DNA of 64,000 nucleotides from Plasmodium coatneyi. Taxonomy: Eukaryota; Apicomplexa; Aconoidasida; Haemosporida; Plasmodiidae. Below, in pieces: positions 40,101 through 52,000 of the stretch (the stretch's first letter is position 1; every line of letters starts with the position of its first letter). The position numbers were made by a program, and so were the translations under genes. The stretch covers positions 2,294,001 through 2,358,000 of the forward strand of contig NC_033564.1 of the NCBI RefSeq assembly GCF_001680005.1. The letters run 5' to 3'. The notes beneath the pieces are model-generated. The model saw nothing but the letters and a program-made list of their open reading frames with translations, made no database searches and was not told the DNA's origin.

Positions 40101-43100
40101 ATGAAGAATGAGGAAATTTACGACAGTTCACGAAATGTCCAAAATGGAGATCCATCGATTAAAACGGAGATGAAAGACGATAAGGATGATTCGAAAATGA
40201 ATGGAGTTCTACACGATTACATAGGTAATGCAGACATGAATGTAAGGTACGATGCGGACAGCAATCTTAACAACAAGCCAAAATCCACATTGGAAAGTAG
40301 AAATAACCTGAACGATGAATACAAATATGTATACGATAATGAAGTTTTGGCTAGCCAGGAAATAAAAACCATTTCAAAAATCATGAAAAGTAAAAATATG
40401 AGTTGTGCGCAAAATGCTTCCCCTGAGAATAATTTTGTGCATACCAGTCTGCCTCAAATTGAGGGGGACGAATCGGTAGGCATTAATCAGAGTGGAAGTT
40501 TTAAAAGTGCCAACAATTTAAACATTAGTTATAAACTAAATTGTAACGACACGGAGGTGGGTGATTACATGTATGACGTGAGAAGAGACAGTGATGTCAG
40601 AAGGGGTAGGAAAAGTTTCCAAACTAATGAAGTTCATAGGGAAAAGATTAAAACGGATTCTTCCCACACGTTGGAGGAGTCCAATATGGATGGGGAGGGA
40701 CCACATACCTACCTCAGTGCCCAACGGGGCTATATTTGTGATGAGTCAGTTTCTAATCAACATTATGTAAAGATGCAGTATAAAGAAATGAAGGGAGATG
40801 GGAAGGAGTACCTCCATTTTTATAAAAGGGAGAAAGATGATGAGCAGGGTCTGAGTGAATGTAGAGGGGTCGATGCCGATTTTGATGCGGTAGAATCGGA
40901 TATAAATTATTACGATGAGGAGGGCTTACGGTTAGAAGTGCAGGACGGGCGTTGTCTCGACCCGGGGGGGGCAAAAGTGAGACCCGGAACGGCTATCACA
41001 ACGCTGCCAGTGCGGACATCCCCCCTGTTCATCCCCAAAATAGCCTAGATTATGAAGCCGACCAGAATGACTACCAAAATTATGAAGCACAAAAAAGTGT
41101 AGACAAATCTGAGGAGGACATTTCAGACGCACCCTCCTCTCCCACAAGTGAACAAGGTGAGAAAAAAATTCTCCCAATTTTCAAATCGAATGTCGATAAG
41201 ACAAATGGTCTAGAAGGAATTATTGCCAATGATAATCCAACATATACACAAGTGCACAACGATCGTAGTAACGATAGTGGGTTATACAGAGACGGCAGTA
41301 ACGCAAGTCTGAGTGGCCCACCCTGTGCAAACGATTCACGTGATGCAAATAATAATGGCAATGAAAAAGAAGCTCTAGATGATGTTACGTGGCGGAGTCA
41401 CAAAAACGACAAGGAGGGCACTGTCGAAAGTGATAGTGGTGATCAGAGCGAAGATGCAGATAACGCAACGAGTTCGCTTATCGAAGTGGATAAATCAAAT
41501 GAGGGAGGTGAAAATGGGCATGTAGCATATGTCAGAGTGGAAAAGGGCAAAGATTTCCAATGTAGTGAACAAAAAGTAGGTCATGAGAAGAACGTGGAAA
41601 ACGATTTGAGCGTGACGAGAATGAAGTCCTCCAGCGATGATGCAGAGCAGAAGGGGGAGTACGGCTCGAACGTGACTACTGTGAATAGCCCCCCGAAGGA
41701 AGGCAGGGGTAATGACTATGGTGAGGATGGTGCCACCACGCAGGAGCAGAAGGGAATAAGAAACCGCAATACAGAATGCGTGAGGAGTAAGGACAACCCA
41801 AGAGAATTCAAAGTGACCATGTTGAGTAACACAAACGGGAAGGATAACAAGGACAGTCTGTACTCCTACATGAAGGCAAGCAACACGATGGATGATACTA
41901 TCACTAGCACGATAAGTGACAACGCAAATGAATACGAATTGGTGGAGGATGGCAGTGAAGAGAAAAACGAAAAGGAGGATCCCCAAATTGAGTCGGAAAA
42001 TGTCCAAATGGGAAGTCCCTACTACACAGTGGCAAATAATAATAAAAGACGAAGAGATAGCTTCTCCAACGATGAAATGAACAAGGAGAGGAAATTAAAC
42101 AGTCAGAATGCAGCCCTCTGTGGACCCCACTATGCATCCGCTTATGCATCTCCTTATGCATCGCCTTATGCACCCCCTGAAGAGAATGCAAATAAAACCT
42201 TCATCCTACGTGCACATGGCGAATCGCATGGGGAACAGAAGGGAGATAAGACAAGCTACGAAAGTTGTAGCAAAGATGAACAATATGTTAACCCCCAACA
42301 AGGGGATCAAAACAAACCGGGAGGAAATTTTGTAAGTTATTCAAAGGAGAACCTTGGGGGGGTTATTTTCGTGAACAGGGAAAACATAACTAGTGTTGAT
42401 CCCTCATATGACAATGGAAAGTCCTTTACCATACATAGAACATTTGACAAGGCCAATGTAGTGGAAAAAGATGTGCAGGAAAATGTGAACTCTAACGGTG
42501 CATATGTACCAACTCACCCACAAGCCAATGGTGTGGATTCAGGTCCAAATTGTAAAGTAGAAAGAACCGATAATTTTAATGACGCCCCAATTGAGGATAA
42601 CGCAAATGGTTATTCGGAGCATATTCAGGTGTCAGCCAAAAGTGTGAAGGACAATTGTGATGAATATATAGATATGGACAACGAAAATAATAACCTGTCC
42701 GATGATTGCAAAAATTCTAGTGATGATAATATGGAGAAAAAGGACTCAAGTCAGTTTGATGGAAATGACAAGAAGAAGATTAAACCGGACAGTGAGACAT
42801 TATTGCCAATAGCGAATATAAGCAGAATTATGAAAAGAATTTTGCCGGCATCCGCTAAGGTGGCCAAGGAAAGTAAAGACATAATACGAGAGTGCGTCAC
42901 GGAGTTTATACAGTTCCTGACGAGCGAGGTAAGTGAGAGTGGTGCGCAGACACATGCGTGGAGGAGCGGTCTGAATTTGCTTCAGCGGGGGTGGAAAAAA
43001 AAATATTTTTTTTTTACTTTATTTTATTTCATTTTATTTATTTATTTTTTTTTTTTTTTTTCGACAGGCCAGCGACAGGTGCCTGAGGGAGAGGAGAAAG

Positions 43101-43779
43101 ACCATCAACGGCGAGGACATTTTGTTTTCCATGGAGAAATTGGGTAGGCCTCCATTGCATAGTTGTGGTGAAGCTACAGCGAAGTTGCAGCGCGGATTTA
43201 GCGCAACATTGCCGTGACGGTCTTCTTTTTAGGCGCACCTATACAAGCATGTGCGGTTACTTATATACCAGAACTGGTAGATCAATTCGTGTAGAGGCAC
43301 CCCCCCTGCATTCGCCACACCGCTATTCACCGTTGCCCCCGTTAGGATTTAACGACTACGTTGAACCTCTTTGTAAGTACCTCACCAAGTGGAAGCAGGT
43401 AAGGGAGGAACGCGCCTAAAATGGAAAAATTGTCAAATGGCCAAATGGCTAAAATGATCGCCGAGCGAGTAATGTGGGAGAAACCACCCGCTAGACACGA
43501 AATGCTCATAAAAAAAGAAAAAAACTACCCCCCTTGCAGCTCAAAGGAATGAGCAACTCTAGCAACTGCCAAGAGAAGAAATGTGAAGGTTCCAAGTTAC
43601 TGCTTGAGCAAAACGCCACAATGAAGAAGAGCCTGAGCGACGTTAACATGAACAGCAGTGCAATTGTAGGCAAGGAAGCAGACAATGTCATCCTCACGAA
43701 GGATAGCGACCATTTGATGAACAACATGTACAGAAACCCAAACGAAATATTTGAAAACAATATAAATCACATGGAATAA
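40101..43779 (+). CDS. NFYB: CCAAT-binding factor subunit B (NF-YB) with large N-terminal extension; 1-base frameshift
   Basis: Exons are 40101-42928, 43068-43143, 43346-43398 and 43540-43779. The last exon/intron set encodes a textbook NF-YB histone fold: LPIANISRIMKRILPASAKV, then [40 protein letters not shown] and VEPLCKYLTKW (about residues 902-985). NF-YB pairs with NF-YC and NF-YA to bind CCAAT boxes. The ~900 residues before it are acidic, Asn/Ser-rich and disordered; the 80 after it are likewise unstructured. The frame breaks at a G8 run (40964-40971): the upstream frame runs on to a stop at 41048, while the conserved-type sequence continues in the next frame. A ninth G would give an unbroken protein of 1065 aa. 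ATG 40101 (MKNEEIYDSS) is the first in frame. Confidence 0.9.
40964..40971 (+). other. G8 homopolymer at frameshift in the CCAAT-factor gene
   Basis: Eight G follow CCC. Reading through gives the frame ...DPGGAKVRPG, which stops at 41048. The downstream open frame requires one more G (...GGGKSETRNG). Exon 1 measures 2828 nt, one short of a multiple of 3, while all its other borders keep phase. Confidence 0.85.
42131..42178 (+). repeat. 12-bp coding repeat, 4 copies (AYAS/PYAS)
   Basis: Four units of the form TATGCATCNNCT start at 42131, 42143, 42155 and 42167 and encode YASAYASPYASPYAPP in the disordered part of the CCAAT factor. Confidence 0.85.
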
Positions 43780-44323
43780 AATTCGAGTGAGAAAAAATTA
43801 CGCCACAACAGGTTTTAATTTTTTATGAATATATCCGTGCGGACGTGTGCATATGTGCACCTTACATTTGTTTTTTTTTTTTTTTCCTTTTTTTTTTTTA
43901 ATTTTTTTAATTTTTGTTTGTTAACGATACTGATATGTGTATTGATTGATTTAAAAAATGACCAAGTGAGGCCAAAGGGGGAAGCTGCGAATGGTAGGTG
44001 ACTCGCTGGGATGAGGTAACTTATACGATTTGTTGCTCCCCCCTTTGGAGTTTTTCGTATTAATGCCTGTTTGTTTTTTTTTTTTTGTTTTGTTTTCTTT
44101 TGTTTCGGCCAGGTGTTGTCCTTTTTGAAGAAGACTTCTGCGTGTGCATGTGTACGGGTATATGCTTACCCCTCGTGTGCACCTTTTTTCCTCTCATTTT
44201 AAGACAACACAATGTGATAGACTCTTTTGTAAACAGTTTCATTAACTTGTCCTACCCCCTCGACATTTGAGCTTTACTACAACGTTACAACATCGTGCAG
44301 GAAGGTCGATTATACGCGTCCGC
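43780..44323. other. intergenic between CCAAT factor and kinesin
   Basis: T-rich. A plus-strand frame at 44085-44270 contains coding-like pieces (VVLFEEDFCVCMCT and QHNVIDSFVNSFINLSYPL) flanked by good acceptor-like sequences at 44111-44114 and 44203, hinting at a small spliced gene that I could not complete. Confidence 0.4.
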
Positions 44324-44485
44324 ATGTGGCTGTGCGCCAACTGGGGGGGATTAAACGAAAAAGCTAACAGAAGGAAGAAAAAAAAAATTCCTTGTGTGCA
44401 ATTCATATTGGCGATCTGTGCATGGGAAAAATTGGACAAACTGGTGTGCGAATATTTCAAAAAGGGGAGCAGTAATGTTGATTAA
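44324..44485 (+). CDS. possible small ORF (53 aa)
   Basis: ATG-to-stop frame: MWLCANWGGLNEKANRRKKK, then PCVQFILAICAWEKLDKLVC and EYFKKGSSNVD. It is Cys- and Lys-rich and helix-like. It may be the last exon of the unresolved coding-like pieces just upstream (44115-44270). No family recognised. Confidence 0.27.
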   Translation: MWLCANWGGLNEKANRRKKKKIPCVQFILAICAWEKLDKLVCEYFKKGSSNVD

Positions 44486-44651
44486 AAATGAAAAAGGTAG
44501 AAAAAGTTTAATAAGAAGGAAATGCCCCATTGGGGTGGATACAAGGGAGTAGCCAAATGGGATTCATCATGCGGTGAAGTATACCGTTGGAAGGGCAACT
44601 GATGGTATGCAATTAAAATGGCTTTTTTTTTTTTTTCTCTCTTTTGTTTGG

Positions 44652-47600
44652 CTAGCTGTCTACCTGCCCGTGTGTAACTTTTTTTCCGTTTATCTTTCGA
44701 TACAGGGAAACTATGTCCAGATCGAGCCCTTTTAAACGCGCATCGTCCTCACCCGTCTGATCACCCAACTCTAACTCTGGTGGGGAGGAAAACTCGCACG
44801 ATTTTTTAAATTCATCATAATTGTAATTTGTAATGTTGAGCGTTTTTTTCCCGTTCCTCAGCACGACGCTGTATTTTTTCTGGTACACATTTTGAAGAAT
44901 AGTTGCTAACGTGTTAATGTTTGTAAATAGGGAGATGTTCTGAAAATTTAATTGGATTAGCATTTTTATTTTTTCACTCAATTTATTTAACTCCATTTGG
45001 AATAGCTCATCGATGTCTGCGTGTGTTCGTTTTATGTCATTTGTGCCGTTGGTTGGGTCATCATCGGGGGGTGAAGCAATGGAAGCAGTTGACGCGGCAA
45101 AGGGTACGGGGGGCGTATCCATGTCGAGTGTAGCCATGTCTTCATTTGGACTAATATCTTTTGGACCACTTTGTCGCACGTCACCATGCAAAACGGGGGT
45201 GGTACTCCCCCCTTGGTTCACAAAATTTTGTTTTTCCTTTTGGAGAGAGATGGAAGTATATTCCTCCCCGCCCTGAATGTCCATGGAATGTAACCCATCG
45301 GGAAGATTTAAACTGAGCTGACCTTTTATATCCGGTACCACATGTTTGTGTGCACGAACTTCACCCTGAAAATACTTTCTCAGGTTTATCGCTTTAACTC
45401 CCTTTGCATGAATAAGACGATTTAAATGCTCCTTGTTTATGAGTAATTCTTTTTTTTTTTTTTTCAAAATTTTTTTGAAATAATTTTTATTTCTGAGCAA
45501 CTCTTCCTGGTTGTTTTCCTCAAACTTTATAATTTTAATTAAATTGTTTGCTACAGAATTTTTCTGTTTAACTAAGTCATTGTATTTCTTTTTAATGATG
45601 TGAGTGAACAGGACTAGCAGTTTGTTAATCATTGCGTCACTTCTGTTATTTGGTGCTCTGTTTTTGTTCCTTCTTTTGTTGTAAGCAAGTGTGTCCAAAT
45701 GGTGGAGGTCACTTTCTTTATTTTGTTGAGCTAAGAAATGATAATTTTCACCTTTTGAATCGAAACTTTCGTAGGAGTTTTCGTCGGAAGGGGAGTTACT
45801 TCCTGAGCTGTCCGACTGGGATGAATATTTGGCTACTTTATTTTTTTTTATTTTCTGTTTAATCATTTTGCACCTCTTTGCGAATATTAAGCTGTTTATA
45901 AAGTCTTCTATTTTGTGGCTGTTCAGGTTTAGGCATATCAGGATATATGTGAAGGAGTTCCCGTTGAGGCTGTTCTGAGGGCGAGTGCGTGTGTGTGGGG
46001 AGGAAATCACAAAGGTGAAGCAACACTACACCAAGGTTATTCTACAAATAGGAATTATTCGCTCATCTTAACCAGGTAGGAATGACAATTTTCCCTTCTT
46101 TTAGGAAAATTTTTTCCCTTTTTTGAAGACAGTACTTTCAGTAATCTCGTCAACTTGGAGTCCCTATACGGAATGTGCACAGTAGGAACACTGCAGGCTT
46201 CACTTTTTAATTCATCCGTTGTTTTGGCTTTGTCGGGATTTTTCCCGATTTTATTTTGGGTGCTTAGCGCAATTATCACTCGGTTCAGGACGGACAAGGT
46301 GTTGTTGATGTTTATGAGTTCCTTCTTGTTAATCATCCTTTGGGGGAAAAAAAAAAAGGGGGAGTGTATTTATCTGGGATGAGGAATGCGTGGGCTGCTA
46401 TATATTGGAGTGGGACTTTCTTTAAGAGGGCACCCTTTTTCTCCTTTATTAGTAAGACTAACTCTATGTCGTTAAATTTTTCTGATCCAGCCAAATCGAT
46501 GTAGTTTATCTGCGAAATGAATTCCTTTTCTCTGCAGGATGGGGAAGCAGGGCAGGTGTGCACATGCAAGTTGAGTTACGGTTTGGGCGTGAAAATGTAC
46601 ACCCAGATGAATAAGCTTGGCTAAAGTGGTGAAAAAAAAAGTGCAGTTTGGAGTTGTCATTAGGGGGGTCCTACTTGGCGAGTCGGTGCTGGTAAACTGT
46701 TAGTAGACAATGAGATCTGGAGGATACCAAATTTTTTCTGGTGGCGTGCGTTTTCCTGTACTTGAAGCATAGGTTTATAATGTTCTTCACCTGAGGTAGA
46801 TGGAGCGGGGTGGGGGAAGGTCCGTTGAACAGGAAATGACTCTATGCATGTGGGCATATGTGTGCATGTCTGCGAATATGTGCTACATAGCAAAACTATT
46901 TAGGACTCATTTTAATGGGGAAGCACCACTCACATCGTCAACGTTCTTTATGGGCAGCAGAGTGATGTTTTCTACGTACGTCTGGAATTGTAGTGGGGGA
47001 TGGGGGTGTGCAGGGAAAGGCTTTTTTTTTTTTTTTTCTTTTTTTCTTTTTTATTTATTTATTTTTTTTTCATTTCATCTTTTTCCTTTTAACATTCCCC
47101 TTTTCATCTTCTCTAATTAGGTTATCACGAAACTGTGAGTAATACTTGATGGTGTCATCGGTGGTCGTGGGCAACTGCGACAGTTGGAATATCTTTCCTG
47201 AAGGAGGGGAGAGTACAGAACAAATCGGAAGGGTTCATATCTGTTTTTCCGTGCATGCGTCCTTATTCGTTTATGCGGCAGATGTTACAAAGGATGGACC
47301 TTACCCAAGTCCCTGATTTTTTCGAGGTATATCTCTACGATGGACACTGAAATTTCAGTGCTCTGAGGGGAGGCAAAAGGGATGAAATGGACAGGTGGAA
47401 GAAGGAATCGTATTGGCACTTGTTTGAACAATCATACAGATGTGTCCATACATATGCGAATGCGTTTTGACGAAGGGGATTTTTTTTTTAACGTGCCTTG
47501 TTCACTTTTTGCAAGTGGAAAAAGTAGCTGAGGGATAAGTAAATGAGCCCGTGGTGTTGCCTGTTCTCTGAGTCAGTCCCGTCCCCATAGAGGGTGTACG

Positions 47601-48014
47601 TCTTCCCACTGTTTGTGTTTCCATATGCCAGGATGGAGCTGTTATACCCGTCTTATGCGGAGGGGGTAAGGCATCGGTGAGAAGGAGCATTTTCAATAAA
47701 GGTGTAGCGGATAATACAACAGAATAGCAACGCACTTAACTACAAGCGAAGGCGCACTTACTGATGAAGTTGTTTATGAGATTCTTCCCGATCAGCTCAA
47801 ATACATGACTCTGCTGAACGTCTACATCGAAAATGTGATTGAAGTTGAACGTCCTCGTTTTTAGCTCACTGGTATCATTGTAACTTTTTTTTTTTTCAAA
47901 CAAGTGCAACTGGTTATTGTTAACTTTGTATATGGCACAGTCTTCGGTTTTTAACTTGGACAGATTTTCCACGTTAGGTTTAATACGCAGAAAGACTTTG
48001 ATGTGGTCGTTCAT
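44652..48014 (-). CDS. kinesin-like motor protein (9 exons, 772 aa)
   Basis: Exons are 48014-47762, 47651-47506, 47362-47305, 47197-47094, 46981-46934, 46790-46675, 46531-46463, 46337-46136 and 45974-44652, giving 773 codons. It is a microtubule motor with an N-terminal motor domain (about 1-375). It begins MNDHIKVFLRIKPN. The P-loop is GNTNSGKT (residues 95-102; usually GQTGSGKT). Further motifs are VSIVEIYLEKIRDL, switch I SSRSH (226-230), switch II DLAGSE (254-259), HIPYRDSKLTRLL, and the neck-side motif LIFAKRCKMIKQK. An insert of about 20 residues precedes the PYRDSKL element. The tail (exon 9) is Ser-rich, then a long Lys/Asn-rich coiled coil (around LIKIIKFEENNQEELLRNKN), then an acidic linker. 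The N-terminal motor position predicts plus-end movement. The subfamily was not assigned. Confidence 0.94.
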
Positions 48015-49092
48015 GTTTAGGCGTGCATATGTCTGTGTGATATTTTTGGGGTGTTCATTTAGGGTGGCGCCATAGACCGGACGGTAATAACCGATATGCG
48101 GGAGGCCCTAAGTAACCTGCACGCATGCGACGAAACATGTGCATTTACTTAATAAGGCGGATGTACTTATGTGTGGACAAAGGTGTATCCCCCGAAAGTG
48201 CACCATCCGTGCGGATGCCCCTAACGCGCTAGTTCATCAACAATTGGCTCATAAATTTGCCACACAATGAAAAGTAGGATTATATACACGGACTTTTTGG
48301 AAAGTCCATTTGCTTTGCCAAGAGGGTCCTTCCCCCCGAGCATAATTTTACTACTGAGATTATTTTCTCTTCACCTTTTTTTTTTTTTTTTTTTTTTTTT
48401 TTTCCGCCACTTGTCTTGCGATCATTTGTTAGGTACTACGCCGAAGGGGTGAACAGTGAAGAGGGCAAATAATCACATGAGAAAAACGCAACGGAACGGA
48501 ACACATTACGAGACCATTTCAGATGCGTGTGAAAAGCATTCCACATGGGGACATTTCGGGAAGGGGCACTTCTCCATATTATATGCAAAGGTAACCATTT
48601 TCCCCAATTGGAAATCCATCTGGGGGATGAGTCTTATCATCCGCACGTGCTATGAATGTATGATGCGTAGGCAAATGCAAACAGTTGAATTCTTCCCCAA
48701 CTGGGGGTTCCTTCGAGGAGAAACATCTCCCTTTCGGAGTTTTATTTTGGAAGTTGAACTACATATTACGTAAAAAAAATGGATCGATTGGACTAAAAAA
48801 AGAAAATTTGCTTGTGATGCGTTTTCGCACAATCTGGATCTATACATGTGTCTGTAGGCATGTATAGATGCGCGGTGAGCAAAATATATTTATTATCCAA
48901 CCAGGAGATGGTTGAATATATCATTATTGCTTAGGCGGGTGCGTGCAGGCAGGGGGGTAGGCAAAAAAAGTTTTAGTGGAACACCCTTCTCGTGTAAGCG
49001 TCTAGATGCTTCCAACCCGTTCAGCTATGCGGTGTAGAGGAATGTGATGTTGTTTCGTTCATTCGATATTTATTTGTATACCACCACACACC
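48015..49092. other. intergenic
   Basis: Upstream region of the kinesin gene and 3' UTR of the 2785-aa protein gene. It has a T run near 48379-48402. ORFs are short and without motifs. Confidence 0.55.
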
Positions 49093-52000
49093 CTACTGGG
49101 TAAACTGGTTCGTCGCATTTATTCCCCCAGACATAACATTCAAATCGAAGTTGTTCTGATTGACCAACAGGTCGTTCGTCTGGTGAAGCTCCTTCGCAAA
49201 ATTTGTGTTAATAAACGTGTTAGAAATGTTAATAAAATTATTATTCCCTTCAAGTATATGTGACAAGTTCAGTGCACTTTTCGTGTCTGCGTTGTTTCCG
49301 TTGAAAGAACTCATTTGGGATTTGTTCTGATTTTTTCCTTTTCGTGTATTCGCATTATTTGCAAAGTTCGATTTAAAGGCGTTTGGATTGTTGTTAAAGA
49401 AGTATTGGCTAGTTGGCTGGTTGTAGTAGGTGGTTGGAGGAAGGTTGCTGAGGGCGCCGCCATTTGGGGAACCTTCCTCATGCAGGTTTGGATAGGTCCC
49501 CATCTGATGGTGATCCTGATGGTGAGTCGAGAGAACATCACTCTGTTCACTAAAATTTTGATACATTAAATTTGGGAAAAAATTATTTCTACTGACGTTT
49601 CGGGTGGACATATCACCCAACATGTTATTAACAAAAGGGTCGTTAAAGAATTGATCGTTTTGGAGGAGGTCATTCTGTATTGCCATTCTGTTGACGTTTC
49701 TGTTCACGTGTTCGTGAAGGAGGTAGTTGTGTTCTCCCACATTGGCTGCATGCATTTGGTTCGCACTGAGTTCGTTTCGCGTGTTGAAGTGGTAATAGTC
49801 TCTGTTGTCATCCCGGGGTTGGTGATAATAGTTCGGGTGTGCTTGGTCATTGGCGTAGTTTGTGGCGTAACTATTCGCATAAGCGTCTGACTCATTAAGG
49901 GCGTCATTTTCCTCACTGCGCTGTGTACCATTTTCACCGTCGATGCTGGGATCCCCCTTGGCGTCCTCCCCTAGGGAATCCTGGCGGCTTACGTTCTTCT
50001 TCCCCTTATATTTTGTTTTATTGGCCGTCTTGCTGTTCCCACATTTGGATTTTCCGTATGGGTGGGCGTTGTTTTCCTCGTCGCCTTTGGACGTACCTTT
50101 GGGGGTACCTTTGAGGGTACTCTTGGACGTACTTTTCGGGGCACCCTTGCCGGTACCCTTCCCATTATCGCTGCTATTATATTTCCGTTTCTTTTTATAC
50201 TTGCACAATTTTTTAGTCAGTCTAATAATTTTATTTTTATTGTTGAAAAATTCGCTAATGTGTTCTTTGTAAAAGTGCAACACCGTTTTGTCAATGTCAA
50301 TCATCCTTTTCCTTTTGGTGGTTCTTGAGCTAGCTACATTTTTGCTGAACCTGGTTTCCATAAGTTTTAGATTTATGCAGTCGATATCGATGTGTTCTTC
50401 CGGCACGTGCTTATCTATTTCGTTGGCGTTTAGGTAGTTATTTTTTAAGAACGTTCCGTAGCTTCCGTTGCAGCACCTGGGGACCCACAGAAGGTCATGC
50501 GAATTGGTCTTGTTGTGTATTATGTCGATGATGCTGATGTTGAACTTTACTTTTCCAAAGAGGTAGAGCATAGAGAAGCTCGATTTGTTTTCTTCGAAGG
50601 TTCTCTCACTTCGTTCGCTCTGTTCACTGCTTTTTTCACTACCCTTTTCGCTACCCTTTTCACTGCCCTTTTCGCTTTGTTCGTTATCCCTTTGCTTTTC
50701 CTCACTGCTTCTTTCGTTTTTTCCTTTCACGTTGGCAGAATTTATGCATTCGCTTATGGTGATGTTATCCTCTTGCAGGTGCTTCAAATTGATATCCCCC
50801 TCATAGGGCATCATTTGGGCGTAGTGATTAGAAGGCATATCGTGCGTCGTGGCGAAATTTCGTTGTCTCATTTCTTCTACATGCATGAAGGTGCCCCCCG
50901 CTGCGCTGTGCATCCCTGCTTGGTTAATGTTTAAGTACCCCCCTTGACCCACACTACCGTAGTAGGTGTCCTCCTTTATAACATTATTGTCTGCATTTCT
51001 GAGGTTTCCTACGCTGAAGGTACTGGAGTAGTCATTCGTGTTACTATTCATCAGGTAGGTAGACGCATCGAACGAAATGTCATTGTAACTGTTTGTGGGG
51101 TTATCACTTTGGGGGTAGGATGGGTGGTAACTCGTTTTGTGTGTGCCGTACAAATCGTGGTGATCGTAGTGGAGGTTTCTTTGCAAACTAAACTCGTATT
51201 CAAAGTTCGTGAGTGAAGTATGCATAACAGGTTGAGTCGGACAATTCACACCATCATTATTTATAGAAGCAGGGGAGGATGGCCTGGCAGGTGCAACATT
51301 GGGGCAGACATTTTGGTCACTGTGCGTTATTTCTCCGTCACCACTATGGGTGTATTGCTGATTAGGGCCCACTATGTTATTCCGCTTTTGTTTACTTTTG
51401 TCAATTTCGAAATTTTCCTCTTGTACAATTTTTTCCTTCTGACCTTCGCACAGGTGGGAATTGAACCTTGCTTTATCGGCTTCCTTGTGCGGGGGATGTG
51501 AGCCAACGTAGAATGGAGGTTCTTCCGGTAGAGACTTTTCATTTGGCATAATGTTATAGGAAGTGTGTTGATAGTTTTCATTGACCCGTTCGGGGGTGTT
51601 AAAATGGGGGAAGTAAGTGGCGTTTTCTTTTGAGCCTGGTTTTCCGTTAAGGGGTTCGCTCCATTGGCTGTTCCTCTGGTTGGCTTGTTGTTCTCCATGC
51701 TGACTACTACGCTCAGTGTTGTGGGGACTGCCGTGCGGGGTGCTATGCCTGATGCTGTGCATATAATCGGTCGTGTCCACTGCCGTGTCTACGGTCATAA
51801 GAGTATTGGAAGTGGTGTGTAGGCTGCCATTATTCGTGTAGTGCTTCCCCGGGGTGAAGAAGTCTACCCCATTTTTATTACTCATCGGTAGCATGCTCAT
51901 GTAGTAGGGATTATGGTCATTGATCGGTTGGTCGTTTTTTTCATTATCTGTTTGCATGTAAGTCGTATTTGAAAGATCCTTTTTAAAATAAAGTGACGTC

